Assembly: GCA_002900995.3 (NCBI GenBank)
Contig: CM035312.1
Location: 3,740,602-3,804,601, forward strand
Direction of reading: 5' to 3'
Source: Ganoderma boninense
Taxonomy: Eukaryota; Basidiomycota; Agaricomycetes; Polyporales; Polyporaceae
Length of the DNA stretch: 64,000 bases
In this document: positions 22,081 through 33,254 of the stretch, in pieces
How the letters are laid out: every line of letters starts with the position of its first letter
Position numbering within the stretch: position 1 is the first letter of the stretch
Program-made: the position numbers and the translations under genes
Notes under the pieces: generated by a model
Seen by the model: only the letters and a program-made list of their open reading frames with translations
Databases searched by the model: none
Told to the model about the DNA's origin: nothing

Positions 22081-23371
22081 ATGTCTGAAGACATGTCTCG
22101 ACCCACCATCTCTGCTCCCTATCCCCCGCCCCCGCTCACGCACGCTCCTTCTGCAGGCAACTTGAAGGTCTCTACCTCTCCTTATTGTTCCCCTGCGCTC
22201 GACTTGCTCATCTGTGCATCCTAGCCATCAGCGTCACATCGCGGAAGCACACGCTACAAGGAGAAGTCGGTGGTGTTTCGGTCGCCTCCAGAGGCCCATG
22301 AGGACTGACGACGTGCAGGTTCCAATCGTTGAGGGAGAAGTACGACCAGGTCACCGCGGTACGTCTCCTCTCCGCCTCCCTCTGACTCGCCTCCCTCCCT
22401 GCATCCTCAACGTGTCACTGCCTGCCCAGGCGCACTCGGAGTACGAGCGTGCGCTTTCGCGCGCCGACGAGAAGCTCAGGCGGCTCCAGGAGGAGTGCAA
22501 GTACGTCCCTTCCTCCCATCCTCTCCCTTTCCCCCACATGCCCTTCTCCCCTTCGTAACACCCTGCTTCCTTCATCACCCATCCTCTGCGCCTCTCACCC
22601 CCCACCCCACCTACCCGCAGCCTCCTCCTCGACGCAGTCGACATCGCCGTCCCCGCCCAGCCAGCCTCGTCCACTACCTCAAGTCCGACCCCATCGCCCC
22701 CGCCTACTACTCCTACACCGTCCCCGTGCCCCCGCCGGCGCCGAGGGGCCCCCGCCCCCCTTCCACGAGGGCGACCCGGCCCTCCGCCCCCCCTCCCCGC
22801 CCCCCAGTGGCGGCGGCGTCGGTCCAGGTCCAGGCGCAGGCATGAACGCGCACCCGCTCCCCCGGGGCCGCCGCCGCAACCGCAGCCTCCACACCACCTC
22901 CCGCCTCCCGCCCAGCACCCGCACCCGCACCCCCACTTGCTGCCGGAACACGCGTACGCGCCCGCGCCCGGCCGGCACGCGCAGGACGCGCACCTGCAGC
23001 CCGTCCACGGCTTCGCGGTCGACCAGCTCGGCGAGCCCCTCGGCCACGCGTTCGGGCACCCGCACCCACACCCGCACCCGCACCAGCCGATGCAAATGCA
23101 GATGCAGATGCAGATGCAGACGCACACCTTTGAGGCGGTCACTGTCGTCCCTCCGCCTGCGCCTGCGCCTGCGCCGGCCCCGAGCGGAGAGGGGCGCGGG
23201 CGCGGGAGAGGCGGCTCGGCGTCGGCTGCTGGGACGACTGGTACTGGAAGGGGACGGGGAAGGGGGAGGGGCAGGGGGAGAGGAGGGGCCGGGGCGCGGC
23301 TGCACAGGCTGCTGCTGCTGCCGCCGCGGCGTCGGCGGCGAATGGGCACCAAAATGGTACTGGCCGGGTGA
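22081..23371 (+). CDS. Coiled-coil, Pro/His-rich protein with broken frame
   Basis: The first four exons are 22081-22167, 22232-22269, 22319-22358 and 22430-22500, with a fifth starting at 22621; all are in phase. They encode a Pro-rich start, a basic piece RHIAEAHATRRSRFQ and a coiled coil (REKYDQVTAAHSEYERALSR and RADEKLRRLQEEC) running into NLLLDAVDIAV. After that the protein-like text jumps between all three frames. LVHYLKSDPIAPAYYSYTVP is in one, EGPPPPFHEGDPALRP in the next, HLLPEHAYAPAPGRHAQDAH in the third, and WDDWYWKGTGKGEG in yet another shift. Each jump needs a single missing base in a C- or G-run. This means either base-calling errors in GC-rich homopolymers or a decaying gene. 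The family is unknown; coiled coil plus His/Gln/Ala-rich tails suits a chromatin or transcription cofactor. Confidence 0.5.
23088..23131 (+). repeat. ATGCAG microsatellite encoding Met-Gln repeats
   Basis: Seven or so hexamers atgcag (first ones imperfect) lie in tandem and encode an alternating Met-Gln run in the surrounding gene, directly after a CACCCG/His-Pro repeat. Confidence 0.8.
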
Positions 23372-24628
23372 GTGCTGTGGTTATTATGTGCGGGCGAGGT
23401 GTGTGCTCAATCCGGTGGGATGCCGTTGTCGGTGGGTTTGCAGTGACAGTGACCTGGCTGGCTCCATCCGAGGACGTTCCTCGCTGCGGGTGTGTGGTTT
23501 GTGTTGTATATGCTGTCTTAATGCTCTCCTGGACTCCTGGATGTTGTTTAACGTTGTTGCCACCATCTATCGTAACTCGGATGTTGGCTGCGCCGTTCGG
23601 TCTTCCGGGAGGGCGGTCGTTCCGCGGCCTACCCCTGGGTACATATCTCGTGGCAGGATGCCTTGTGAATAGCCAAGGCTGTGTGCGCTGACGCTGTATT
23701 CGGGCTGCCAAGTCCGCGATCGCGGGAGCCCGAGCTCGTCAAGACGCCACAGCGCAAGAATCCGGGCCATCGACCGCGGTGGCGGTGGAGGCACTGCTGT
23801 GTCTGTGGCTTATAATTACTTACGCGTTCACTCGAAGTCTGTCTGTCGACGCCGGGTCATTCAATGGATGGGACAGTCGTGCTGGTGGGTGGGCTTCATC
23901 CTGAACTCGGCATCGCACGCACTGATGTTCCTGTCATGCTCCCAGCTATGGAAGCTTCCGGCAAACCTTCTCGTCTCCGATGATCCGTGCACCCGTCGTC
24001 CGAGTGCGGGCGGAATGTCAGCGACCCGGTGTGAAAGCCTCTATGTCGATTCTAGTCGGCAGTTTGATCAACTACGGGCAATCGTAAGGGGGTAAGCACG
24101 AGTACAAGTCTCTGCGATTCCTCAGGCTGCGACCGCGCGGCGAGTGGGTCTCAGCCACTGATCTGCCAGGCACTTTCCACACTTCGAGTGATCCTCCCCT
24201 GGCCGGGAATCTGATCCAAGCTGCACCAGACTGACGGCGTCCCTCAACCCGTCAACGACGACACCGCACCACATGAAAAAGGCTGGTGTTTCGGCTCCTC
24301 CTACGCCAAGGAGTGCTAACGTTCCCGCGCTGCATTGACCTCCGAGCGGGAGAACATCTGGGATCTGTCACCGCAGCGCTTCTCTCGATGGCAGGTGCGT
24401 GTCGCGGGGCTGATGGGCGCGCCATTGCCGTCTGTGCGCTGTGCGGTGCTTTTTTATCATCATCTGCAGACTCAGGTCCCCACCGGTCGCTCTGGCCCTC
24501 TGCGGCTCTCTCCCTGCCTCTTCGTCTTCGTCCTCCTGTGCTGTCCCCCCTCCTCGTTCCTTCTGGATTTCATACGCAGACCTTTTCGGATAAAAACGGT
24601 AACGACCCTCGACGTCGTCAGCTCTCCG
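23372..24628. other. Intergenic region, nothing recognised
   Basis: Likely holds the 3' end of the coiled-coil gene (a GTGAGT donor-like site at 23369 suggests one more exon) and the promoter of the membrane-protein gene. No family match and no clear repeat. Confidence 0.4.
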
Positions 24629-27154
24629 ATGGTTTACAAGCGACGGCCGAGGGCGAATTATTTCTTGCTGGGAGCGACCACCGTCGGGGCGGCGGTCCTC
24701 GTTGCGCTTTCGGCCCAGTTGGTGCAAGCGGGCAATACCACATGCGTCAGTAATCAGCTCAGCTGGTACACAGACGTTGTTGGAGAGTCGCCATGTACGT
24801 TGCTTTTGTTATTAAATATATTTTTTACTTCCTCCTCATCATGACGCCGTCGCTCTCGATTTACTAGGCATGACGTACCAGCGTCTACGGCAGATATGCA
24901 ACAACGATTGTAAGCAACCTCCTTTCCTTTCCTTCTGTATACGCGTAAAATGCGCGATAATGCTAATCTCATCTGATATCCGCGTCTTAGACCAAGTTCC
25001 CAACTTCGCGTCAACGCCACCTGGCGATCGCTGTGACGACCAAGTGTGTGCGTAATGTTCGCTTGGGCTTCGTCGGACTCGTCCATGGCGCGCTTACGGC
25101 TGCCTATATGCGCGGCGTGCTACCTTAATCAGCTGAATGCTGTTGCAATATGGTCGCATTCCAGCTCAGCATGCTGTGCATGGTGTGAGTGCCAACCCTG
25201 TCCCTGGACTTGGACTGCATGTAAAACAGACGATTCGGACGCACAGCTGCCAGCAGGACAAGCAAGACTCCGGCGGGATCGGGATCGACGCGCGTGAGTA
25301 TTCGAGTTCAGTTCGTCCAGGGCTTTCGTTCCGCAAGACTTGACGCACCGTTCATCAGCTGTGAAGGGCACCTACACGGTGTACAGGGGGTCGTGCGGCG
25401 CTGGGGTGAACCACACGTGAGTCGCAGAATGGGGGCACGTACACGAGACGACACGGGGTCCTCATGATGGGACTTCCATAACAGGCTCCCGAGCGATATC
25501 CAGACCGCGATATGCAACGAGAACATCCGGATCGACAACTTCCTCTACGACAGCTGGGACGACGGCACCTGGTACGTCCCCCGCGCTTCCACGCAGCCCT
25601 CTTATGTTATGGGTCATGGGTGGACCGCTTCAACTGACGAGGGGATCAATCCGCCAGGTTTTAGTAGGTCGTCGTCGTCGGCCTTGGTTTCGGACTTTTT
25701 TCTGACTATAGACATTGACATTGCGGGAAATGATGTGGCCCGGTAGCGTGTGGACGAAGGAGAACGTCGAGAAGCTGCACGCGGCGAACAACAACAACAC
25801 GTTCACGCACTGCCCCAACCAGATCTCGCCGTCTGCCACCCCGACCAGTGCTACCCCGACGTCCACGTCCACGTCGACTATGGCCCAGCAGACGCAGACC
25901 GCCGTTCCGACCTCGCAGGGGTCTGCGAACAATGCGCCGGACACGAGCACGTCGACGACTTCCGCGTCCACATCCGCATCCACGTCGTCGCGGGGGGCGT
26001 CCTCGATTTCGGTGAGCTGGGGTGCTCTCCGCTGCGTCGTAAATCGCATAGTCACGCTTTGACGCTGTCGTGCATCGACTCAGGGTTCGCCGGTCTTGAA
26101 CACAAGCGGTAGTACAGGCGTGCCCGTCCCGCCTACTGCGGGAGCGTCGACTGGGGAATCGAGTCCAAGTTCGGTCAGTAACTCTCCTTCCCTCGTCACA
26201 CACCGCGTCTCACGTTCTGACATCCCTCACACCTGTGCCTACACTACGCATTAGAACTCCTCGTCAAACGCCTCCCCCCAGGCCTCTGACGCGGATTTCG
26301 GAGCGGGCGGACAGTCCAAGTCCAAGTCGCGCACGTCCATCATCGGCGGCGTGGTCGGCGGCGTGCTGGGTCTCCTCCTCGTCGTCTTGGCCGCCATCTT
26401 TTGGAGGCGCAGGAGGCGTGGCGTAGTAAGACTTCGGGGGATTTCAAGCGACGACTACGTCGGCTCCAACTCCACCTCACCGCCACCGCTGGGTTCGCTC
26501 GGCCCTCACGGACGTGAGTATACATGTATCCACCCCGGATCCTTTCCTCTCTGTCTCTCTCTGTCTCTCTCTCTGCATCGCGTCGACGTTGCGTGGAGCT
26601 CATATCATATCCCGCTTCCAGGCCCGCCGTCCCCGCTCGCACACGAAGACGACCCCTTCATGTCCGAGCCCGAGCCCAGAACGCTGGCATTTGGAGGCGT
26701 CACCCCGAGCGGCGGCGCGCTCACCTCCGCCCCGCTCACCGAGTCCTCGCTCCGGCACCACGACGGCGGCCCCCTCTCGCCATCCGGCGCAGGGCTCACG
26801 CGCTCCAACTCGGGGCGCCTCCCGCCCGCGTACGAGGACTCGTGGGACAGCGGCCGCACCACGCGCACTGGCGGGCGCACGGATCCCGTCGTGGGCAGCG
26901 CGACTGCGGGGTCCGAGTCCGCACCGACACGGTCGGACTTCTCGCGCTCGGACGTGGAGGCTTCGGAGGGTGAGACGTCGCGGTATGGATATGGGCGAGC
27001 ACCTCGGGAGAGTAGTGGGCTTGCGGTTGAGGGTGGCGACCCGTTCGCGACCCCGACCCCGGCCACACGCCGTGCGCTGCCGGTGCCGGGGCTTGCTGGG
27101 GCGACGGGGCGAGGATCGGCATTGGACGCGAAGGACCCTGCGCTGTTCGATTGA
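24629..27154 (+). CDS. Secreted-domain single-pass membrane protein, unidentified family
   Basis: The eleven exons are 24629-24794, 24868-24909, 24991-25047, 25133-25184, 25247-25293, 25359-25418, 25485-25571, 25747-26011, 26084-26173, 26255-26513 and 26622-27154; all borders are GT-AG and in phase. The N-terminus has a signal peptide or anchor (YFLLGATTVGAAVLVALSAQ). A cysteine-rich outer domain follows with SWYTDVVGESPC, CCCNMVAFQLSMLC and CQQDKQD. Then come a long Ser/Thr stalk likely to be O-glycosylated, a transmembrane helix (IIGGVVGGVLGLLLVVLAA, then IF), an RRRRR stop-transfer signal and a disordered Ser/Pro-rich cytoplasmic tail. The architecture resembles Mid2/Skg6-type cell-wall sensors and is common in mushrooms, though the outer domain belongs to its own unnamed family. 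A sensing role is inference. Confidence 0.8.
26547..26577 (+). repeat. CT-rich microsatellite in intron 10
   Basis: tctgtctctc repeats fill the polypyrimidine part of the 108-nt intron 26514-26621. Length variation here could affect splicing. Confidence 0.6.
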
Positions 27155-27409
27155 ACGTTTGAACGGTGGACGGTGAACGAGGCTGGTGCGGATTTTGAAT
27201 GCGGATACGGTATTTTTTTGTTGGCTCTGCGGTAATGGTAATGCTCCTCTTTGCACGTTTTGGTCACCCGCTGCACCTCCTCGTCGCTCACTGAGTATCA
27301 ATGGTGACGCGAAAAGGGTCGAAGAAACGAACATGGAGATGCCGCGGTGTTGTGTCGCGGCTTGTCCGAGTCCCAGCACCCGGCCCCGCGCTCATGATCA
27401 TCGATCCTC

Positions 27410-27797
27410 ACCATACCTGGACCGCAGGTCCCCAACAAACAAACCGGCACAAGTACTAGGTGGGTGGTGTCGCGATTGTGCGATTCAGCGTCAATGCAGA
27501 CGGGCTCCGGACCCGCGTTGGCTGCGGAGAGCAGAGACTTCCGCGAATGAGGTATGCTCGGACAGAACTCGCACTCCTCTCCGGCTTGTGTCCTACTAGG
27601 AGCCTTGCCTCTCGTCCCCTTTCTCCCCCTTCCACCACCGGCGACGATGCTGCTGCTTCCCCGACCCGAGCTCCTCGCTCGCCCAGGGTTGTCTTACGTT
27701 GTCGCGCCGACGTCTTCGCCTCGGGCGCCTTGTATAGCATATTACTTATTCGGCCGCGGACTAGTTAAGCACTGTATATTATCATCTCTCTCCGCGG
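27410..27797 (+). repeat. Dispersed repeat, composite copy
   Basis: The left part (27410-27700) is related to the minus strand of 7640-7900, and the right part (27695-27797) to the minus strand of 12668-12780. This copy is therefore the longest and links two fragments found separately elsewhere in the window. No intact protein is encoded. Its place 340 bp behind kinase copy 2 mirrors the arrangement behind kinase copy 1. Confidence 0.65.
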
Positions 27798-28138
27798 GGA
27801 GCAGCCAGGGGTCGTCTGCTGGGGCGGGGCGGCGGGCGGGCGCGTGATGGATTGTGAGCGAGTGGGGCGGATTTACATTTACTGGAGTTGCGAGCGGAAA
27901 TGGTTGGTGCACTCTTGGCATTGGTGTGTTTATGTTCGATGGACGGGTGAATGTGGTCTGACTTTACATTTACATTGGAACGGTCACACAGGAAGTTCTG
28001 TCATATTGCCCCGCCTGTCTGACTGGCGATGGGAGCTCTGAGGTGCTTTTCCTAGGTATCGGCCATGTCAAAGTTCTCGTTACCGGTTTCCCACCCTCAC
28101 CGCGACACAGCTATAGGATCAGACAACTGGCTGTGCAC

Positions 28139-30660
28139 TCAGGCTTCTTTCCCGATGAGCTCAAGATAAGCGTCGAATAGGCCCAACACGTCGTCATGCG
28201 TGAGGGGCGGGGGAGGCGGCGGCGGCACATAGCGCGGCGCCCTGCCGAACTTCTCCCTCACCAGTGCCTTGAGGGGGCTCTCCACCGCGGCGTGCCCCCT
28301 CAAAGTCGGCAGGTGGTCCGCAAGGACTACGTACCATATGGTCGTGAGGAGGCGGCAGAACGCGTCTCGACGCCGCTCATCTCGCACGCGGTGCTCGACG
28401 TACGCGACGATGTTCTCGGTGCCGACCGGGGAGAGGAGGGAGCACCGCGCATACAAGACGGATTCTGCAGCCCTCCTTCCCCGGAGGCTGCGTGCGGGGA
28501 AGAACCGCTCGAACTCCTCCTCGAGGCCCTTGCTGCACTTGTGCGGCATCATGGCTTGCGCTGCGGTGTCCTCGAGGGCGTGCTTGTAGACCGCGAAGAG
28601 GAATACCCATCCGAAGGACTCGATGTCGTGCTCCTTCGTCCGGGGGACAGCGACGGGTGCCTCTCCGGGCTCGGGGGTCTTGTCTTTGATCGACTGTAGC
28701 AGGGAGGAGGCTAAGAAGATCACTGTTCCCTGTCAACCACAGATTCAGACACGGAGTGTTCGTCTATGCGACTCACGGGAAGTTACGTACCTCTATGTCA
28801 TCAGGCTCGTAGAGAGCCGTCTGAGGTGCCTCCAAGTCATCAGACGCCGAGTCTGAGCAGGGAAGTGTGGCGAACTCAAAGTCAGTCAGGAAGCCCTCAG
28901 TTTTCTCAACGTGCGCCGGCTCTGACTCGGGACGCAAGCGGATGAGGACGTTTCCTGCATTGATATTCCGGTGCAATATCCCGAGAGCGCAGAGGTCTCT
29001 GTGCGCTACATATGATACGTTTTCAGCGTTACGTCAACATGCAACGAACGAGCTCGAGGACAGTATGCATATGGACGTACCGACGAGAGCCATGCGCATG
29101 GCGCGCACAAGTTCCTCCGGGTTTTCGTACTTCCACAGAGGCTTCCCGAGGTCAGTCGAAATCACGCGGTGCAGTTGTATGTCTACCATCTTCGGCGAGA
29201 CGGTATTCTGTGGGCGAAGTGCAGACACGGTCATCGGAACAGCATGCAAAGTGCCGTTGGGCGACGGCGTGCACGTCAAGTGGACATCTCCACCGACGAC
29301 ACAGTCCAGCTTGACCACGCCAGGGACGGTTACCCCCGCCCTTTTAATGAGCTCTTTCATCCGCCTATATATCTCCAGCTCGCTAGGGCGGTTGACGGGT
29401 GTCCAAGCGACTTTGAGGAGCGCTGGATGGCCCTCGTCAGCCCAAACCCGCCAAACGGCTGTCCCCCGCCCAAAACGCGCATGCGGGAGCGACACCGGGT
29501 CCCCCCACGTCGTCCAGCTCCCGGGCTTACTGCCAGGGCCGAGTCCCGTCTTCACGAGTAGAGCAGAGTAATACTCCCACTTTAGCGATTTGTGGCCCTC
29601 GACATACTCGGTGCTGGGGTCCTGGCCGAGGGCGGACGGGGAGAGCTCCCACGTCAGGCGCAGGACGACGCGCACGAACGTGCGCAGCCCTGCACCGTTG
29701 AGAAGGGAATACTGCGGGGACAGCACGACTCCCGCGCGATCGGTCCAGGTGAGCCAGAATGCGCTCCCGCAGAGGATGATGCCGTACACGTAGAGCTGGA
29801 AGGGCAGGCAGGTGAGGAGGCTGCGCGCGTGTTCCGTCGCCTCGCTGAGGGTGGTGTTCCCCTGGACTTGGCCGAGGGGGAGCGAGGGCGCATCGAAGAT
29901 GCAGTTCTTGATCACCATGTACGAGACGAGGTGGCGGGGTTCTACAGGGCTCGCAGTGTGGCGCTTGAGGAGCGCGCCGCGCTGTAGGGGCCTGGGACGC
30001 TCGACGACGGAGAAGGCGGGTGCTCCGCACCTGAACGCACTCCCAAGTCGGTCTGCTAGGCGACGATCTTTTGGGAGGACGAGGTCGCAGCGAGCGGTGC
30101 AGACGAACTGTCGATAGTATTTTCTCTGCTGATTTCCTAGCCTCGCGCTCAGCGCGCTATCTATGGTGTCAATAATATTTATCTGTGGACCATATAATGT
30201 TAAGTTCGTCACGACAGAACTGATCACTTCCGAGAGGGATACGCACTATCGGCCGAAAGAGTGCTTCCTCTAGCTGTCGATTAGCAGCCTTGGTCGAGAG
30301 GATGGGTGTTCCTAGCCAGTGATTCTCCCTCCCATCGAGGGCCTTCCGTGTTATGTTCTGGATCTCATCCAGGTCCTTCTTACACTCCACTTCGACTGCA
30401 TGAGCAATGCCATCGACGAGAGAGGCGTCTCCCGAAAAGTGGGTAGCGTTTTCCGAGAGAAGTTTATGGAGAACCCGATCGTCCTCATCATAGAAGATAT
30501 GATCTTGAGTAAGCTCTTGACTGATCTGTGGCTGGGACTCGATGGCGGCGTCATCTCGGACGGCAGAGTTAGCAAAGGGATCTGAATGTCCATCGTAGTC
30601 AGGCGCGATGTTGGAGGACAACTGAAGCACTTAGCACTAGTTACCGTCGAAGAAGTCCAT
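28139..30660 (-). CDS. FunK1 fungal-specific kinase-like protein, copy 2 (HRN variant), 5' end damaged
   Basis: The exons are about 30660-30247, 30182-29081, 29005-28791 and 28729-28139, with the same intron positions as copy 1. Domain landmarks are the helical N-terminus (DALVDG-like, ALFRPI), the glycine-loop region FGRGTAVWRV, lysine in ALLKVAW, SELEIYRRM, catalytic loop LHRNINAGNVL, TDFEFATLP, then FLASSLLQSIKDK and HDIESFGWVFLFAVYKHALE. HRD is HRN as in copy 1, but with codon AAT instead of AAC. The conserved ATG at 30660 is followed in frame by TAG (30639-30637) and TAA (30633-30631). Translation from that ATG would stop after seven codons, and no later in-frame ATG was seen nearby. Everything downstream is intact, so the gene uses another start or exon, or is a young pseudogene. 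Confidence 0.75.
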
Positions 30661-30673
30661 TGACTATGGCGTG

Positions 30674-30680
30674 TTTTATA
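30674..30680 (-). promoter_or_regulatory. TATA box upstream of kinase copy 2
   Basis: TATAAAA on the minus strand, 14 nt before the conserved ATG and in the same sequence context (ctATAAAACAC) as copy 1. Conservation in both copies supports a functional core promoter. Confidence 0.5.
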
Positions 30681-31339
30681 GCCTAATGTCAACCTGTTAG
30701 TAGACGCGAACTCAATAATTGTACTCAGTGTGCTAGATAGTACCGACTGAGAGGTGATGGACGACAGTCAAGACCGGCGAGGCGGCTATCGAGGCGGCGA
30801 TCGATGTTGACTGTGGCAGTGGATGATCATGAGGGGCCACGTGCTGCGTAACGTGGAGTGGAAGCGCTTGGCTTCCGGAAACAGTTCTCCAGAGCCTGCC
30901 ACCAAGCAACTCTCGACTCGTGTACGGCATGGATTACACTATTGCCAGCGATACACTTAGTGGTCGGTGACGAGATTGTCGATGCCAATACGAGAGTCCT
31001 GTGAGTGCAGGTGTGTCCTTTTGCGGAGCTAAATGCCACCGCAGACATGACGCGCACTGTGACGCACGGACGCAGAGTAGCCTGAGAGGGATTGGCAAGT
31101 TGTACCTGGAACTGTTCAAGTCGTGGCGATCAACGACGATTCAACGTCACTGGGGTGTGGTTACGGCCCGGGCCGGGACGGACGAGAGGGTTGGGCGCTA
31201 CAGCCGCGAAAATGGTCAGAGCCGCTCTGCGCAGACGACAACTGCCGCCTCGACTCGGAGCTTGACTCGTCTCGCGGACTGCATATACTCTGATATCTGC
31301 TTGCTGGCGTGAGATCGACGACCGTGGCTTCCGTCATGC

Positions 31340-32537
31340 TCTCAGACGCGGCAGCTGTGGAGCAAGACAGTATTTTCGAGCGCCATCCACGACTGTGCTG
31401 CTCCGGCGGCGACATCATCCTAGCAGCAAATGTCTCCTCTGAGTTGACTTCACCCGCCAGCTCGCCTTTCAAACAATATCTTCACCGCGTTCATAAGCAG
31501 TTCGTAAGTCACAACTCCCCCGTCTTTTGCGAACGCTGCCCCTGCAGAGCTTTACGATGACGTGCCAGTGGTGGACATGACTGGGGACACGGCGGAGGCC
31601 CTCGCGAGCTTGCTGACGTTCGTCTATGAGTTCCAGCGCGTATTGTGCTTTATACCCTGCTAATCATTCTAACAGAGACACCAAACTTCGTCGCTGGGAC
31701 CCCAACACGCCTATTATCGACACGCCCACCATCCGCATCGCAGACAAGTACCTCATCGACGGGCTCCGCGAACACCTCGTGCAGAAGGTCCAAGACGGCT
31801 GACCGCTCACGCTCGAGGACTGGGACAGGCGGGAGGCAGAAATCGAAGTGATGAGACGAGCCAAATACATCTCAGGTGCGCCGCCGCCGTCGCCGTCCAG
31901 CTCCAAGCCTCTCGCACACGCTGTCCCCGAACCCGCGTCCGCCATCCGCTTCGCGCTCCAGTTCGGGTGCCCGCAGATCCTCCCGGCGGCGTTCTACCAG
32001 CTCGCGCGCACGGCGGACGTCACGAAGGACTGGGACGACCCCACCTCGTACGCCGCGGACTCGGACCTGCCGGCGTGCTGGACACCTCTCGATGCCCCGG
32101 ACTTCATGTGCCTCTTGCGCGGGGCGAAGCGGATATCGGAGCACGGCACGATGCTCGTGGCGACCGAAACGACGTTTAGCCCGAGGCTGCAGCCGCAGTG
32201 CCTCCCGTGATAGGAAGACACAGCGTGCCCTGCAGACGCGCGATGGGAGGTAGAGAAGCGGGACCCCGCGGCGTACCCATGCTACTCCATACTGGTGTAC
32301 TTCCTCGGGGCCGCGTTTCGTGAGGCGTCCCCCAGGGTGAAGGATCCGCTGAGGGCGCTGAAGGACTGCGTGGACTATGAGAAGGCATTCCCGGCCATCT
32401 CGACGGGTCCTGCAAAACCGTTGTGCGTGGCGAGTGACGAGCGGTTCAAGGAGTGGATTCCTGGCGCACGACAGGAGCTGTGGCGGAAGCTTCCTGAGTA
32501 CTTTGAGGTGCCGCTAACTGTGTCTTCTGCTGAGTAG
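31340..32537 (+). pseudogene. BTB/POZ domain protein pseudogene
   Basis: The chain aligns to the mushroom-type BTB proteins: GGDIILAANVSSE, PFKQYLHRVHKQFVSHNSPVF, AELYDDVPVVDM, ALASLLTFVY, an intron ending ctaacag, RRWDPNTPIIDTPTIRIADK, then EDWDRREAEIEVMRRAKY and the C-terminal WIPGARQELWRKLPEYFEVP. There are three clear lesions. An extra T near 31524-31528, beside a 12-nt deletion relative to the 8-kb fragment, shifts the frame inside the BTB fold. TGG is changed to TGA at 31800-31802, in a context where relatives have Trp (DGWPLTLE). TGA and TAG are adjacent at 32208-32213. It once probably encoded an adaptor with an N-terminal BTB fold and a helical C-terminal part. Confidence 0.8.
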
Positions 32538-33254
32538 CTGCTGTGCACCCTCGGCTCAGTCCCCTTGCCGGTAGTCTAGTCTTGGCACGGTCATGGTGAG
32601 CGTTGTGTCGTTCTCATCGCATATCCCACAGGATCAGCCCTCCGCATATATAAGTATGACCGGCCGGCAATCGCCAAGCTTCCTCCTGCTGCCTTCACAC
32701 TCGCTTCCTCAAACTGCGACGAGCAGACCGGTTTTGTCTTGTCAATCGATGCTGAAGTGTCAGGTAAATACAGCGCAGGGTCGCATATACTTTTGACTGC
32801 ACGTCCTATTTTGCTTTCGCCCCGGTGAATCATGGTTCGACCGGCGGTAGACCTATACGTCGGTCGAGGAGAAACCACAAGCGGGCCTCCGCCGTGTCTA
32901 ATAAGCATTGCGATCCTCCAGTATTGCATTCTCCGGCGACAGACGAAATCATAGCTGGACGAAGGTCGCGAAAGAACGGAGGTAAAAGTGGTCGAAACCA
33001 GGGTGGGGGGTTTGGAGAACACTTGAAGGCCGGATTTTCTTCGATCCCGATGTGCATAGCATGAGTTGATCATTCAGTTGGAATGATTTTTCACGAAAGG
33101 GCCGGGAAGTAAGTTTTCTCGGCCTGCTGGTAAGTACTTAGCGATTTGGATTCATCTATCACTCAGGGCACCTCCCCCCCACTGGCAGCATATATTGATT
33201 TATTCACAAATCACCTCTTTCTCAGTACCCACACATTCTAGGTCCTGGCACGCG
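32538..33254. other. Intergenic, nothing recognised
   Basis: A TATATAAG motif at about 32646 is followed by ATGACCGG, but the 46-codon frame behind it resembles nothing known. The right end carries the 3' untranslated part of the amidohydrolase gene. Confidence 0.4.

Larger units (their letters stand above)
27410..31000 (-). repeat. Segmental duplication, right arm (kinase block 2)
   Basis: Reverse-oriented counterpart of 4018-7900: upstream flank, FunK1 gene and downstream repeat are in the same internal order. Divergence is moderate, with many synonymous and amino-acid changes plus indels, so the duplication is not recent. Confidence 0.75.

Noticed and set aside
22449..23672. 407-codon plus frame across the coiled-coil gene
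   Set aside because: It starts inside exon 4 in the wrong frame and runs through intron 4; only a middle piece (EGPPPPFHEGD) looks like real protein, explained by frame breaks.
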